From assembly GCA_964647825.1 (NCBI GenBank), contig CAZYJL010000004.1, positions 62,001 through 126,000 of the forward strand: a stretch of DNA of 64,000 nt, written 5' to 3'. Both the position numbers and the translations under genes were made by a program. The stretch comes from VFKI01 sp964647825 (GTDB lineage Bacteria; Pseudomonadota; Gammaproteobacteria; DSM-16500). This document shows, piece after piece, positions 50,105 to 58,971 of this stretch. A model generated the notes under the pieces. It saw only the letters and a program-made list of their open reading frames with translations. It was not told the origin of the DNA and made no database searches. Each line of letters starts with the position of its first letter. The first letter of the stretch is position 1.

Positions 50105-51496
50105 TTATATGACAACCTGCTTGGCCGCCTCTTTTCTTACACTTGCAGCAAGCTGTTCAGCATAGGTTTGAATGCTTTGCTTGTCCTCTCCCTCAACCAT
50201 AATACGCACTAATGGCTCTGTCCCAGATCGACGAAGTAACACTCTGCCAGTCGTACCGAGCTTAGTTTCAATATCTCGCAACATCGCACCGATTGTGACG
50301 GAAGAAGCAGGATCATACCCTTCACTCACTTCTATATTTAGAAGAACTTGAGGGTAACAATGCAAGCCAGCACTTAATTGCGCCAATGATGTTTTTTCTT
50401 GACTGATAACTGAGAGCACTTGCAGCGCAGTAATAATCCCATCGCCTGTTGTCACCGCATCAGAGCAAATAATATGCCCTGACGGCTCTCCGCCCATTTG
50501 CCAGCCTCGCTTTGCGAGCTCCGCCATAATATGACGATCGCCAACAGGCACGCGCACAAAATCAATTCCAAGGCTATGAACAGCATGCTCTAAGCCAATA
50601 TTGGACATGACTGTACCAACAACACCGCCTTTCAATTGCCCTTTTGTTTTTCTATGCTTTGCCATGATGTAGAGAATACAATCTCCATCAATCACTTTTC
50701 CTTGATGATCGACAAGAATGACACGGTCTGCATCGCCATCAAGCGCAACACCTAAATCTGCCTTTTCTTGTAAAACACGCTGCTGCAAATGGCGGATATG
50801 CGTTGCACCACACGCTTCGTTAATATTGAGCCCATCTGGTTCCACACCGACAGCAACAACATCCGCACCAAGTTCTGCAAATACACTCGGCGCAATGTGA
50901 TAAGCAGCACCATTTGCACAATCAACAACAATTTTCAGGCCGTTGAGCGTCACTTCTGAAGAAATCATGCTTTTACAAAATTCAATATAACGGCCCGGCG
51001 CATCAACAATACGAACCGCTTTTCCAAGAAAAGCAGCATCAACAGTTGTCATCCGTTTCCCAATTTGTTCTTCGATAGCAATTTCTACTGCATCAGGTAA
51101 CTTTGCACCCTGTGCAGAAAAAAATTTAATGCCATTATCATAAAATGGATTATGTGATGCGCTAATGACGATACCTGCTGCAGCACGCAAGGTTCTTGTC
51201 AAATAAGCAACAGCCGGCGTTGGCATTGGACCCAACAAATGAATATCCATCCCTGCAGCAGAAAGCCCTGCTTCGAGGGCAGATTCAAACATATAACCAG
51301 AAATTCGGGTGTCTTTACCAATAAGCACCTTACCGGCAACCCCTTGACGCCCAAGCACTTTACCAACAGCCCACCCTAATTTAAGCACAAAATCAGGCGT
51401 AACAGGCCATTCTCCTACCTTGCCACGAATACCATCCGTTCCAAAATACTTGCGTTCCCCAGACACTGCCATGTGAGACATCATCCTATTAATCAT
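50105..51496 (-). CDS. glmM: Phosphoglucosamine mutase
   Basis: 463 residues. Converts glucosamine-6-P to glucosamine-1-P for UDP-GlcNAc. KYFGTDGIRGKVGEWPVTPDF at the N-terminus, active-site serine loop GIVISASHNPFYDNGIKFF, metal loop ALDGDADRVILVD, GEPSGHIICSD and RRSGTEPLVRIMVEG are intact. ATG at 51496 overlaps the ftsH stop by 8 nt; later ATGs at 51484, 51481 and 51472 are alternatives. folP, usually between ftsH and glmM, is absent. Confidence 0.96.
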   Translation of the reverse strand: MINRMMSHMAVSGERKYFGTDGIRGKVGEWPVTPDFVLKLGWAVGKVLGRQGVAGKVLIGKDTRISGYMFESALEAGLSAAGMDIHLLGPMPTPAVAYLTRTLRAAAGIVISASHNPFYDNGIKFFSAQGAKLPDAVEIAIEEQIGKRMTTVDAAFLGKAVRIVDAPGRYIEFCKSMISSEVTLNGLKIVVDCANGAAYHIAPSVFAELGADVVAVGVEPDGLNINEACGATHIRHLQQRVLQEKADLGVALDGDADRVILVDHQGKVIDGDCILYIMAKHRKTKGQLKGGVVGTVMSNIGLEHAVHSLGIDFVRVPVGDRHIMAELAKRGWQMGGEPSGHIICSDAVTTGDGIITALQVLSVISQEKTSLAQLSAGLHCYPQVLLNIEVSEGYDPASSVTIGAMLRDIETKLGTTGRVLLRRSGTEPLVRIMVEGEDKQSIQTYAEQLAASVRKEAAKQVVI

Positions 51497-53414
51497 TTTT
51501 CCCTAATTCCTGACTTTCGGTTGGCTTCCCCTGCAGCAGTGGCGCGGAATCTTTATCAGCAACGGAAGATACATCAGAAGAAACCACATCAGAATACTCT
51601 TCCGGCTCCCTCACTGTCCGCCCCATCATAGCATCTTGAATTTGTGCCTGATTAATCGTTTCATACTTAATTAATGCTTGCGCCATGACGTGTAATTTAT
51701 CTAAATTTTCTCTAAGAATCTTTTCTGCTCGCTGATAATTTCTCTCAATAATGTCATGAATTTCTTGATCAATAATCCCAGATGTTGTTTCAGAGATTTC
51801 TTTATGACGCGCCACAGAATGGCCGAGGAAAACTTCTTTCTCATCATCGCCAAACGTCAAGGGGCCAAGTTTTTCAGAAAGCCCCCAACGGGTCACCATA
51901 TTTCTCGCAAGCTCCGTTGCTTTCTGAATATCGTTTGACGCACCCGTTGTGACTTTTTCTGGCCCGAAAATGATTTCTTCCGCAATTCTTCCACCAAAAA
52001 GACTCGAAATTCTACTTTCTAAATGCTCTCGCGTATGACTATATCGATCTGCCTCGGGTAAAAACATCGTCACACCTAAAGCACGACCACGTGGAATAAT
52101 TGTTACTTTATGAACAGGATCATGCTCCGGAACAAGTAACCCAACAATCGCATGACCCGCCTCATGATAAGCTGTCAATTTCTTTTCAGAGTCGCTCATC
52201 ACCATAGAACGCCGCTCTGCGCCCATGATGACTTTATCTTTCGCTTTTTCAAACTCGAGCATCCCGACTGTTTTTTTATTGGCACGCGCTGCAAATAAAG
52301 CTGCTTCATTGACGATATTCGCAAGATCTGCGCCAGAAAAGCCGGGGGTTCCACGAGCAATCACAGCAGGATTCACATCTGTCCCTAATGGCAACTTTCT
52401 CATATGAATCCGCAAAATCTGTTCTCTGCCACGCACATCAGGCAACGCGACAACGACTTGACGATCGAAACGACCTGGACGAAGCAGTGCATTGTCCAAC
52501 ACATCCGGGCGATTGGTTGCTGCAATCACAATCACCCCTTCATTTCCTTGAAACCCATCCATCTCAACAAGCAGCTGATTTAAGGTTTGCTCACGCTCAT
52601 CATGACCGCCGCCTAACCCTGCGCCACGGTGACGCCCTACTGCATCAATTTCATCAATAAAAATAATACAGGGCGCTTGCTTCTTGGCCTGCTCAAACAT
52701 ATCACGAACACGCGAAGCACCTACCCCAACAAACATTTCAACAAAATCTGAGCCGGATATCGTAAAGAAAGGAACGCCCGCTTCACCTGCTACCGCACGC
52801 GCGAGCAATGTTTTACCGGTACCTGGTGGTCCGACGAGTAAAACGCCTTGTGGAATTTTTCCACCCAATTTCTGAAACTTGCCCGGGTCACGCAAAAACT
52901 CGACTAATTCTTTTACTTCTTCCTTTGCCTCATCAACACCTGCTACATCAGCAAATGTCACTTTGATTTGATCCTCGCCTAATAAACGCGCACGTGACCG
53001 ACCAAATGAAAATGCGCCTCCACGACCAGCACCCGCTTGCTGACGAAGCAAATAAATCCAAAAAGCAAAGAGAATAATCCAAGGAAGTAAATTCAAAAGA
53101 TGCATCAACAAACCAGGCTGTTCAGGCGGCTTGCCTTTCACATTGACACCCTTCTCAACTAAAAATTTAACTAGTTCGGCATCACCTGCCATCGGTAAGT
53201 AGGTACTAAAAGGTTTATTATTTTGCATAACACCTGATAAATCTTGATCAGAGATAGTAACAGAAGTCACATTCCCCTGTTTTACATTATCAATAAAAGA
53301 AGAATAATTGATTTCCCTACCGGAATCGGTCCGTGGGCCAAAAATATTGAATACAGAAACAAGGATTACAGCGGCGACCATCCACAAAAAAATTGTCTTG
53401 ATCGTATCATTCAC
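51489..53414 (-). CDS. ftsH: ATP-dependent zinc metalloprotease FtsH
   Basis: 641 residues. Membrane-bound AAA+ protease degrading sigma-32, LpxC and misfolded membrane proteins. Two helices (~5-24 and ~108-125) flank a periplasmic domain. Walker A GPPGTGKT near 198, Walker B IIFIDEIDAVGRHRGAG, SRH ATNRPDVLDNALLRPGRFDRQ, zinc motif HEAGH near 418. The C-terminus is acidic and variable. AAGGTGA precedes the ATG. Order greA-rlmE-ftsH-glmM as in E. coli. Confidence 0.98.
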   Translation of the reverse strand: MNDTIKTIFLWMVAAVILVSVFNIFGPRTDSGREINYSSFIDNVKQGNVTSVTISDQDLSGVMQNNKPFSTYLPMAGDAELVKFLVEKGVNVKGKPPEQPGLLMHLLNLLPWIILFAFWIYLLRQQAGAGRGGAFSFGRSRARLLGEDQIKVTFADVAGVDEAKEEVKELVEFLRDPGKFQKLGGKIPQGVLLVGPPGTGKTLLARAVAGEAGVPFFTISGSDFVEMFVGVGASRVRDMFEQAKKQAPCIIFIDEIDAVGRHRGAGLGGGHDEREQTLNQLLVEMDGFQGNEGVIVIAATNRPDVLDNALLRPGRFDRQVVVALPDVRGREQILRIHMRKLPLGTDVNPAVIARGTPGFSGADLANIVNEAALFAARANKKTVGMLEFEKAKDKVIMGAERRSMVMSDSEKKLTAYHEAGHAIVGLLVPEHDPVHKVTIIPRGRALGVTMFLPEADRYSHTREHLESRISSLFGGRIAEEIIFGPEKVTTGASNDIQKATELARNMVTRWGLSEKLGPLTFGDDEKEVFLGHSVARHKEISETTSGIIDQEIHDIIERNYQRAEKILRENLDKLHVMAQALIKYETINQAQIQDAMMGRTVREPEEYSDVVSSDVSSVADKDSAPLLQGKPTESQELGKND

Positions 53415-53442
53415 CTTGTAGGCCCCTTGTAATATCTAGATA

Positions 53443-54099
53443 TTAGAGTAACGATCCGGCCATCATACCCGAGGATGTTTTATTCAACAAATTTTTTGCG
53501 ACTAAATAAACTTCCCGAGAACGACTTCTTGATGCCTCTGGTTTACGAATCATGACACTTGAAAAACGCCGCCGCAACTCCCGTAAAAAGGCTTCAAAGC
53601 CATCTCCTTGAAAAATCTTAACAACAAAAACACCCTGTGCATCTAATGTTTGACAAGCAAAATCGAGCGCCAATTCTGCCAACTCAACAGATCGAGCTTG
53701 ATCTGCACCTTCAATGCCACTCATTTCTGGCGCCATATCAGATAAAACACAATTTGGCCTAAGATGATTTGTTTTTTCCATCAGCACACCAAAAATATCA
53801 TCTTGGGTAAAATCCCCCAAAATAAAATCCACCCCAGAGATAGGCTCCATGGGTAAAATATCCAGCGCAATCACGCGCCCTTTCTTCCCAACCTCCCGTG
53901 CAATATACTGTGACCAGCCGCCTGGCGCCGCACCAAGCTCAACGACGACACTCCCGGGACGAAACAATTTATCTTTTTTTTGCAGCTCAATTAATTTGTA
54001 CACTGCGCGTGAACGGTACCCCTCAAGCTGTGCTTTTTTCACATAAGGATCTGAAAAGTGCTCGCTTAACCAGCGACGTGAGCTTTTACTGGACGGCAT
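53443..54099 (-). CDS. rlmE: 23S rRNA 2'-O-ribose U2552 methyltransferase RlmE
   Basis: 218 residues. Methylates U2552 in the A-loop, a late step in 50S assembly. SRRWLSEHFSDPYVKKAQLEGYRSRAVYKL, SAM loop VVELGAAPGGWSQYI, KDKE catalytic residues in SDMAPEMSGIEGADQ and GVFVVKIFQGDGFEAFL. ATG overlaps the greA stop by one base. yhbY, often divergent from rlmE, is not here. Confidence 0.97.
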   Translation of the reverse strand: MPSSKSSRRWLSEHFSDPYVKKAQLEGYRSRAVYKLIELQKKDKLFRPGSVVVELGAAPGGWSQYIAREVGKKGRVIALDILPMEPISGVDFILGDFTQDDIFGVLMEKTNHLRPNCVLSDMAPEMSGIEGADQARSVELAELALDFACQTLDAQGVFVVKIFQGDGFEAFLRELRRRFSSVMIRKPEASRSRSREVYLVAKNLLNKTSSGMMAGSLL

Positions 54100-54578
54100 T
54101 AAATATAAGACACTTCAATAATTTCATAAGTCACCACACCCTCCGGCGCTTGCACCACAACACTATCGCCTTCATATTTACCAATCATTGCACGCGCAAT
54201 TGGTGACGTTACAGAAATACGATTTTCTGCGATATTTGCTTCATCTTCACCAACAATGCGATAAGTTACTTGTTCCTCATCACTATCGCGTTGCAACGTC
54301 ACTGTCGTACCAAATACCACTCGACCTGTTTTTTCAACGCGTGTCACGTCAATGACTTGTGCACTCGCAAGCTTCCCTTCAATTTCTAAAATACGCCCCT
54401 CGATAAAGCCTTGTTGCTCGCGCGCTGCATGATATTCGGCATTCTCCTTTAAATCACCGTGAGCCCTAGCTTCTGCAATCGCATTAATAATACGAGGGCG
54501 CTCAACGGTTTTTAGCCTCGCTAATTCTTCACGCAACATTGACTCACCATGTACAGTCATTGGCACTCTACCTGTCAT
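54099..54578 (-). CDS. greA: Transcription elongation factor GreA
   Basis: 159 residues. Rescues stalled RNA polymerase by stimulating transcript cleavage. The N-terminal coiled coil with acidic tip (AEARAHGDLKENAEYHAAREQQGFIEGRI) and the C-terminal FKBP-like domain (DEEQVTYRIVGEDEANIAENRISVTSPIARAMIGK) are complete. AGGAG lies 7 nt before the ATG at 54578. Confidence 0.97.
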   Translation of the reverse strand: MTGRVPMTVHGESMLREELARLKTVERPRIINAIAEARAHGDLKENAEYHAAREQQGFIEGRILEIEGKLASAQVIDVTRVEKTGRVVFGTTVTLQRDSDEEQVTYRIVGEDEANIAENRISVTSPIARAMIGKYEGDSVVVQAPEGVVTYEIIEVSYI

Positions 54579-54657
54579 CCTGTCTCTCCTATTGTTGCTT
54601 AATTGCTCAAAATAATTTACTTACTTAATACATCAATTTATTTCTATTTTTTTTGCT

Positions 54658-55770
54658 TTATGCAATCCCATCAAAAAACTTCTTTACCCGATCAAACCAA
54701 GAAGCACTACGAGGATTATGTTTATTATCTACTGATAGTGTTTTATCAAACTGTCCTAATAATTCTTTTTGTTTATGCGTTAAATTAACAGGCGTTTCAA
54801 CAACCACACGACACAAAAGATCGCCCTTACCATGACCTCTCACAGATGGGACACCCATCCCCTTCAAACGAAACACCTTTCCTGATTGTGTTTCAGCTGG
54901 CACTTTCAATTTTACTTGTCCGGACGGCGCAGGCACCTCAATGTCACCACCCAACACGACTGTTGCGAAACTAACAGGCACTTCACAGTGTAGATTCATT
55001 CCTTCCCGACTAAAAATAGCATGCTGCTTTAGTGTGACCTCAACATACAGATCACCTGACAGCCCGCCAGCATCGCCCGCTTCACCTTCGCCTTGTAAAC
55101 GAATTCGATCCCCGGTATCCACGCCTTTAGGTATTTTCACAGAAAGCTTTTTGGTATCACGGTAACGCCCTTGGCCACGACATTCTGAACATGGGTCAGC
55201 AATTCGACGTCCTGCACCGCGACAAGTGGGACACGTTTGCTGTACTGTAAAAAATCCTTGCTGCATTCTTACTTGGCCATAACCTGCACAATCTTCGCAA
55301 GTCACCGGCGATGTCCCACGACGCGCACCGCTACCATCACACCCCGCGCAAGCCACCAATGTAGGGACTTTTAATTCGACTGTTGCACCATGCATGGCCT
55401 GTTCTAAGGTAATCTCAAGATTCGTTCGCAAATCTGCGCCACGTTGCGGGCCACCTCGCCCCCCACCAAAAATATCACCAAAAATATCGCCAAAAATATC
55501 GCCAAAATTCATCCCGCCCATGCCGCCCATCCCACCGGCACCGCCTTGCACACCCGCATGGCCGAATTGGTCATATGCAGCACGCTTTTGCCGATCAGAA
55601 AGCACTTCGTATGCTTCGCGTGCTTCTTTAAACTGCTCTTCTGCCGCTTTATCGCCAGGATTGCGATCTGGATGGAATTTCATCGCAAGACGACGGAAAG
55701 ACGTCTTGATGACTTCTTCAGTAGAACTACGCTCGACGCCGAGCACCTCATAATAATCACGTTTGGACAT
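54658..55770 (-). CDS. dnaJ: Chaperone DnaJ
   Basis: 370 residues. J domain with HPD in KFHPDRNPGDKAAEEQFKEAREAYEVL, a Gly/Phe-rich region (GGMGGMGGMNFGDIFGDIFGDIFGGG), four CxxCxGxG zinc repeats (CAGCDGSG, CEDCAGYG, CPTCRGAG, CSECRGQG), and C-terminal substrate-binding domains. Co-chaperone of DnaK. A strong terminator lies between dnaK and dnaJ, so it may have its own promoter, though no clear sigma-32 site is visible in the 157-bp gap. Confidence 0.98.
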   Translation of the reverse strand: MSKRDYYEVLGVERSSTEEVIKTSFRRLAMKFHPDRNPGDKAAEEQFKEAREAYEVLSDRQKRAAYDQFGHAGVQGGAGGMGGMGGMNFGDIFGDIFGDIFGGGRGGPQRGADLRTNLEITLEQAMHGATVELKVPTLVACAGCDGSGARRGTSPVTCEDCAGYGQVRMQQGFFTVQQTCPTCRGAGRRIADPCSECRGQGRYRDTKKLSVKIPKGVDTGDRIRLQGEGEAGDAGGLSGDLYVEVTLKQHAIFSREGMNLHCEVPVSFATVVLGGDIEVPAPSGQVKLKVPAETQSGKVFRLKGMGVPSVRGHGKGDLLCRVVVETPVNLTHKQKELLGQFDKTLSVDNKHNPRSASWFDRVKKFFDGIA

Positions 55771-55790
55771 AATTTTTGGCTACTAAAAAC

Positions 55791-55866
55791 ACAAATTCAA
55801 AAAAAATTGCCAGACTAACTGCGCCATTTCTCAAAAAAATTCCTGAGAAAAACGCAGTTATCTGGG
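55791..55866 (-). terminator. Strong rho-independent terminator after dnaK
   Basis: On the minus strand CCAGATAACTGCG pairs with CGCAGTTAGTCTGG, and TTTCTCA with TGAGAAA inside it, followed by CAATTTTTTTTG. The hairpin spans ~55810-55865. It should stop most dnaK transcripts before dnaJ. Confidence 0.85.
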
Positions 55867-55927
55867 ACAGCGAACTATTCTTTCTATGATAAGTAGGCTG
55901 ACGACAATACATCATCCTAATTAAAAA

Positions 55928-57877
55928 TTAAGATTTATTTTGATCGCCTTTTACTTCTTCAAACTCGGCATCGACAACCCCTTCTCCGCTTGGTTGTTGC
56001 TGGCTTTCTGCATGAGCAGCGCCTGCTTCACCACCACCTTGCGGACCAGCGGCACCTTGCGCATGTTCCATTAACTTCCCTGATAAATCCGTGACAATTT
56101 TCAGCTTTGCTTCAATCCGCGCTTTATCATCGCCTTTCACTGCCTCTTGCAAATCTTTGACAGCTTGCTCAATCGCACCACGTTCACCAGCAGGTACTTT
56201 TTCGCCAGCTTCCTGCAATGTTTTATTGACGCTATGAATAATATTATCTGCTTGATTCCGCACATTGACTAACTCATGGAATTTACGATCTTCCGCCGCA
56301 TGTGCTTCTGCATCACGAATCATATTTTTCACTTCGTCTTCCGATAAACCGCTCGATGCTTTAATCGTGATGGATTGTGCTTTACCAGTGGCTTTATCTT
56401 TTGCCGACACATGCAAAATACCATTCGCATCAATATCAAAGGTCACTTCAATCTGCGGCATTCCACGTGGCGCCGGTGGAATATCCGTTAAATCAAAACG
56501 GCCTAATGATTTATTAGCTGAAGCCATTTCACGTTCACCCTGCAATACATGCACGGTCACAGCGGTTTGATTATCACCCGCAGTCGAAAACACTTGATTT
56601 GCCTTGGTTGGAATCGTCGTATTTTTTTCAATCAAGCGCGTCATCACGCCGCCTAATGTTTCAATGCCTAGAGACAATGGCGTGACATCTAACAATAAAA
56701 CATCTTTGACATCGCCTGATAACACAGCACCTTGAATGGCTGCACCAATCGCTACCGCTTCATCCGGATTCACATCGCGACGTGGCTCTTTACCAAAGAA
56801 TTTCTTGACCGTTTCTTGCACCAACGGCATACGGGTCTGACCACCCACTAAAATCACATCAGCAATGTCATCGACACTCACACCAGCGTCTTTGATAGCA
56901 ATACGACATGGTTCAATGGTTTTCTGCACCAAATCTTCAACTAATGATTCTAATTTGGCACGCGTAATCCGAATATTTAAGTGCTTTGGACCTGACGCAT
57001 CCGCCGTAATATAAGGCAGATTCACCTCTGTTTGCTGTGCAGAAGAGAGTTCAATTTTTGCTTTTTCTGCCGCTTCTTTCAGACGTTGCAGTGCCAAAGG
57101 ATCGTTACGTAAATTAATGCCGGATGATTTATTAAACTCATCGACTAAATAATTAATTAAACGCACATCAAAATCTTCCCCACCAAGGAAAGTATCCCCA
57201 TTGGTTGAAAGCACTTCAAATTGATGTTCTTTATCGACTTCTGCGATTTCAATAATCGAAACGTCAAAGGTACCGCCACCCAAATCATAGACAGCAATTT
57301 TTCGATCCCCTGGTTTTTTATCCATACCAAAGGCAAGCGCTGCCGCAGTGGGTTCGTTGATAATCCGTTTCACTTCAAGACCTGCAATACGTCCTGCATC
57401 TTTAGTTGCCTGACGCTGTGAATCATTGAAATAAGCAGGCACCGTAATCACGGCTTCTGTCACTGGATGACCAAGATAATCTTCTGCGGTTTTCTTCATT
57501 TTCATGAGAATTTGTGCAGACACCTGCTGTGGTGCCAATTTACGCGAGCCAGAGACTTCAATCCACGCATCACCATTATCCGCTTTAATAATTTTATAAG
57601 GGACAATTTCACGATCCCGTGTGACGACATCCTCATCAAAACGGCGGCCAATCAATCGCTTTGCTGCATAAATTGTATTTTCTGGATTGGTGACAGCTTG
57701 CCGTTTTGCCGCCATGCCTGCCAATATATCGTTATCTAAATAGGCAACAATAGAAGGTGTTGTACGATCCCCTTCTGCGTTTTCAATCACACGTACTTTA
57801 TCCCCTTCCATGACAGCAACACACGAATTCGTGGTCCCTAAGTCAATACCAATAATTTTATTTGACGCGCTTGCCAT
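55928..57877 (-). CDS. dnaK: Chaperone DnaK (Hsp70)
   Basis: 649 residues. Nucleotide-binding domain IGIDLGTTNSCVAVMEG, IAVYDLGGGTFDVSIIEIA, VILVGGQTRMPLVQ; linker VLLLDVTPLSLGIE; substrate-binding domain and a Gly/Gln-rich lid tail ending VVDAEFEEVKGDQNKS. Complete. GGGAG precedes the ATG. Preceded by a sigma-32 type promoter at 57931-57959, so it can be transcribed apart from grpE. Confidence 0.98.
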   Translation of the reverse strand: MASASNKIIGIDLGTTNSCVAVMEGDKVRVIENAEGDRTTPSIVAYLDNDILAGMAAKRQAVTNPENTIYAAKRLIGRRFDEDVVTRDREIVPYKIIKADNGDAWIEVSGSRKLAPQQVSAQILMKMKKTAEDYLGHPVTEAVITVPAYFNDSQRQATKDAGRIAGLEVKRIINEPTAAALAFGMDKKPGDRKIAVYDLGGGTFDVSIIEIAEVDKEHQFEVLSTNGDTFLGGEDFDVRLINYLVDEFNKSSGINLRNDPLALQRLKEAAEKAKIELSSAQQTEVNLPYITADASGPKHLNIRITRAKLESLVEDLVQKTIEPCRIAIKDAGVSVDDIADVILVGGQTRMPLVQETVKKFFGKEPRRDVNPDEAVAIGAAIQGAVLSGDVKDVLLLDVTPLSLGIETLGGVMTRLIEKNTTIPTKANQVFSTAGDNQTAVTVHVLQGEREMASANKSLGRFDLTDIPPAPRGMPQIEVTFDIDANGILHVSAKDKATGKAQSITIKASSGLSEDEVKNMIRDAEAHAAEDRKFHELVNVRNQADNIIHSVNKTLQEAGEKVPAGERGAIEQAVKDLQEAVKGDDKARIEAKLKIVTDLSGKLMEHAQGAAGPQGGGEAGAAHAESQQQPSGEGVVDAEFEEVKGDQNKS

Positions 57878-57930
57878 GTTCTTCTCCCGATAAATATTAG
57901 GTTGCCAGCGTTAAAAGGCTGTTAATGACC

Positions 57931-57959
57931 ATATAAGGGCAACCTTGTTCACTTTCAAC
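57931..57959 (-). promoter_or_regulatory. Heat-shock (sigma-32 type) promoter of dnaK
   Basis: On the minus strand GTTGAAA (57959-57953), a 14-nt spacer, and CCTTATAT (57938-57931), close to the CTTGAAA-N13-15-CCCCATNT consensus. It is ~54 nt before the dnaK ATG and 18 nt beyond the grpE stop. The same -10 octamer CCTTATAT recurs in the grpE promoter. Confidence 0.7.
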
Positions 57960-57976
57960 TGACAAAATCTGTACCA

Positions 57977-58573
57977 CTATGACCCTTTAGCCACAATCAC
58001 TAACGCTGGCCGTACTAAACGATCATTCAAAAGATAGCCTTTTTGTAAGACAGACAAGACGGTCCCCGCCGGCACAGAGGGATCGACCTGCATCGAAACC
58101 GCTTCATGATGATCTGGATTAAAAGCCGCACCCACTGGATCGACTTGTTGAACACCGAATTTTTCAAATGCCGCCAAAAACATTTTTAATGTCAGATTCA
58201 CACCATCTAACAACGTCCCGGCACCCGAAGCATCTTCTGCATGCGCTGCCAATGCCCGCTCTAAACTATCAATGACTGGCAACAACTCGAGCACAAATTT
58301 TTCTAAGGCAAACTTATGCGCATTCATCACATCACGCTCAACACGACGCTGCATGTTGCCCATATCCGCTTGCAGACGCAAAAGCCGATCGTAAAATGAT
58401 GCTGCTTTTTCTTCTGCTTCTATCAAACGTTCCCGCATCACATCAGGGGATAGCGCTTCCGGCGGCAACACATCAGACACGTCCTCAGAAGAAGGGGTTG
58501 CGTCCCCTTTCAACTTTTGGTGCAAGGCGGCTGTTGTACCTTCCGGCCCTGTTTCTCTTGCTTTTTTGGACAC
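57977..58573 (-). CDS. grpE: Nucleotide exchange factor GrpE
   Basis: 198 residues from GTG at 58573, which has GAGGAG 7 nt upstream (begins MSKKARETGPEG); the ATG at 58591 or 58588 would place that site inside the gene. Releases ADP from DnaK. Long N-terminal helix (AEEKAASFYDRLLRLQADMGNMQRRVERDVMNAHKFALEKFVLELLPVIDSLERAL) and C-terminal beta-wing (FNPDHHEAVSMQVDPSVPAGTVLSVLQKGYLLNDRLVRPALVIVAK). Its leader contains family A copy 4. Confidence 0.95.
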   Translation of the reverse strand: MSKKARETGPEGTTAALHQKLKGDATPSSEDVSDVLPPEALSPDVMRERLIEAEEKAASFYDRLLRLQADMGNMQRRVERDVMNAHKFALEKFVLELLPVIDSLERALAAHAEDASGAGTLLDGVNLTLKMFLAAFEKFGVQQVDPVGAAFNPDHHEAVSMQVDPSVPAGTVLSVLQKGYLLNDRLVRPALVIVAKGS

Positions 58574-58605
58574 GCAGGCTCTCCTCATCAAAATCTAAAA
58601 AATTA

Positions 58606-58788
58606 ATAACTACTTAGGTAGCCAGGTGTTTTTCACTTGACTGCATAACACCGGTCCCGCAGAGACAGAACTTTACCATTGCTGCGCCCTTTCATGATTC
58701 ATGAAGCGATTTCCATTGGTAAAATGCAATCTGCTGTTCAGCGACTGCGGTCAGTCAAGTAAAAAAACCTAGCTACCTAAGTAGTTAC
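58606..58788. repeat. Palindromic MITE-like element, family A copy 4 (in the grpE leader)
   Basis: 183 bp, inverted relative to copies 1-3. Ends ATAACTACTTAGGTAGCC and, on the other strand, GTAACTACTTAGGTAGC, continuing into CTTGACTG. Flanks AAAAATTA (58598-58605) and AAAAATCA (58789-58796) form an 8-bp duplication with one mismatch. The element lies between the grpE promoter (58808-58836) and its Shine-Dalgarno, so it should be transcribed as a long hairpin. The rest of the gap 58797-58971 holds that promoter and no gene. Confidence 0.85.
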
Positions 58789-58807
58789 AAAAATCACTGA
58801 ACTTTGG

Positions 58808-58836
58808 ATATAAGGCCACCGACCACTGAATTCAAG
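58808..58836 (-). promoter_or_regulatory. Heat-shock (sigma-32 type) promoter of grpE
   Basis: On the minus strand CTTGAA (58836-58831), a 15-nt spacer and CCTTATAT (58815-58808), matching the sigma-32 pattern and sharing its -10 with the dnaK promoter. It lies ~235 nt from the grpE start, with the palindromic element in between. Confidence 0.65.
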
Positions 58837-58971
58837 AGCCGCAAAGCATTCCTCACTTCTTTCACTTTGGCCTATAGCAGACAATAAAAATTTAAAATAG
58901 ACTCCTAGTAATCAACTATGAACCGTACCCTTATCCCCAATTATGTAAATAAAACAGGGAATCCGTAAAAC

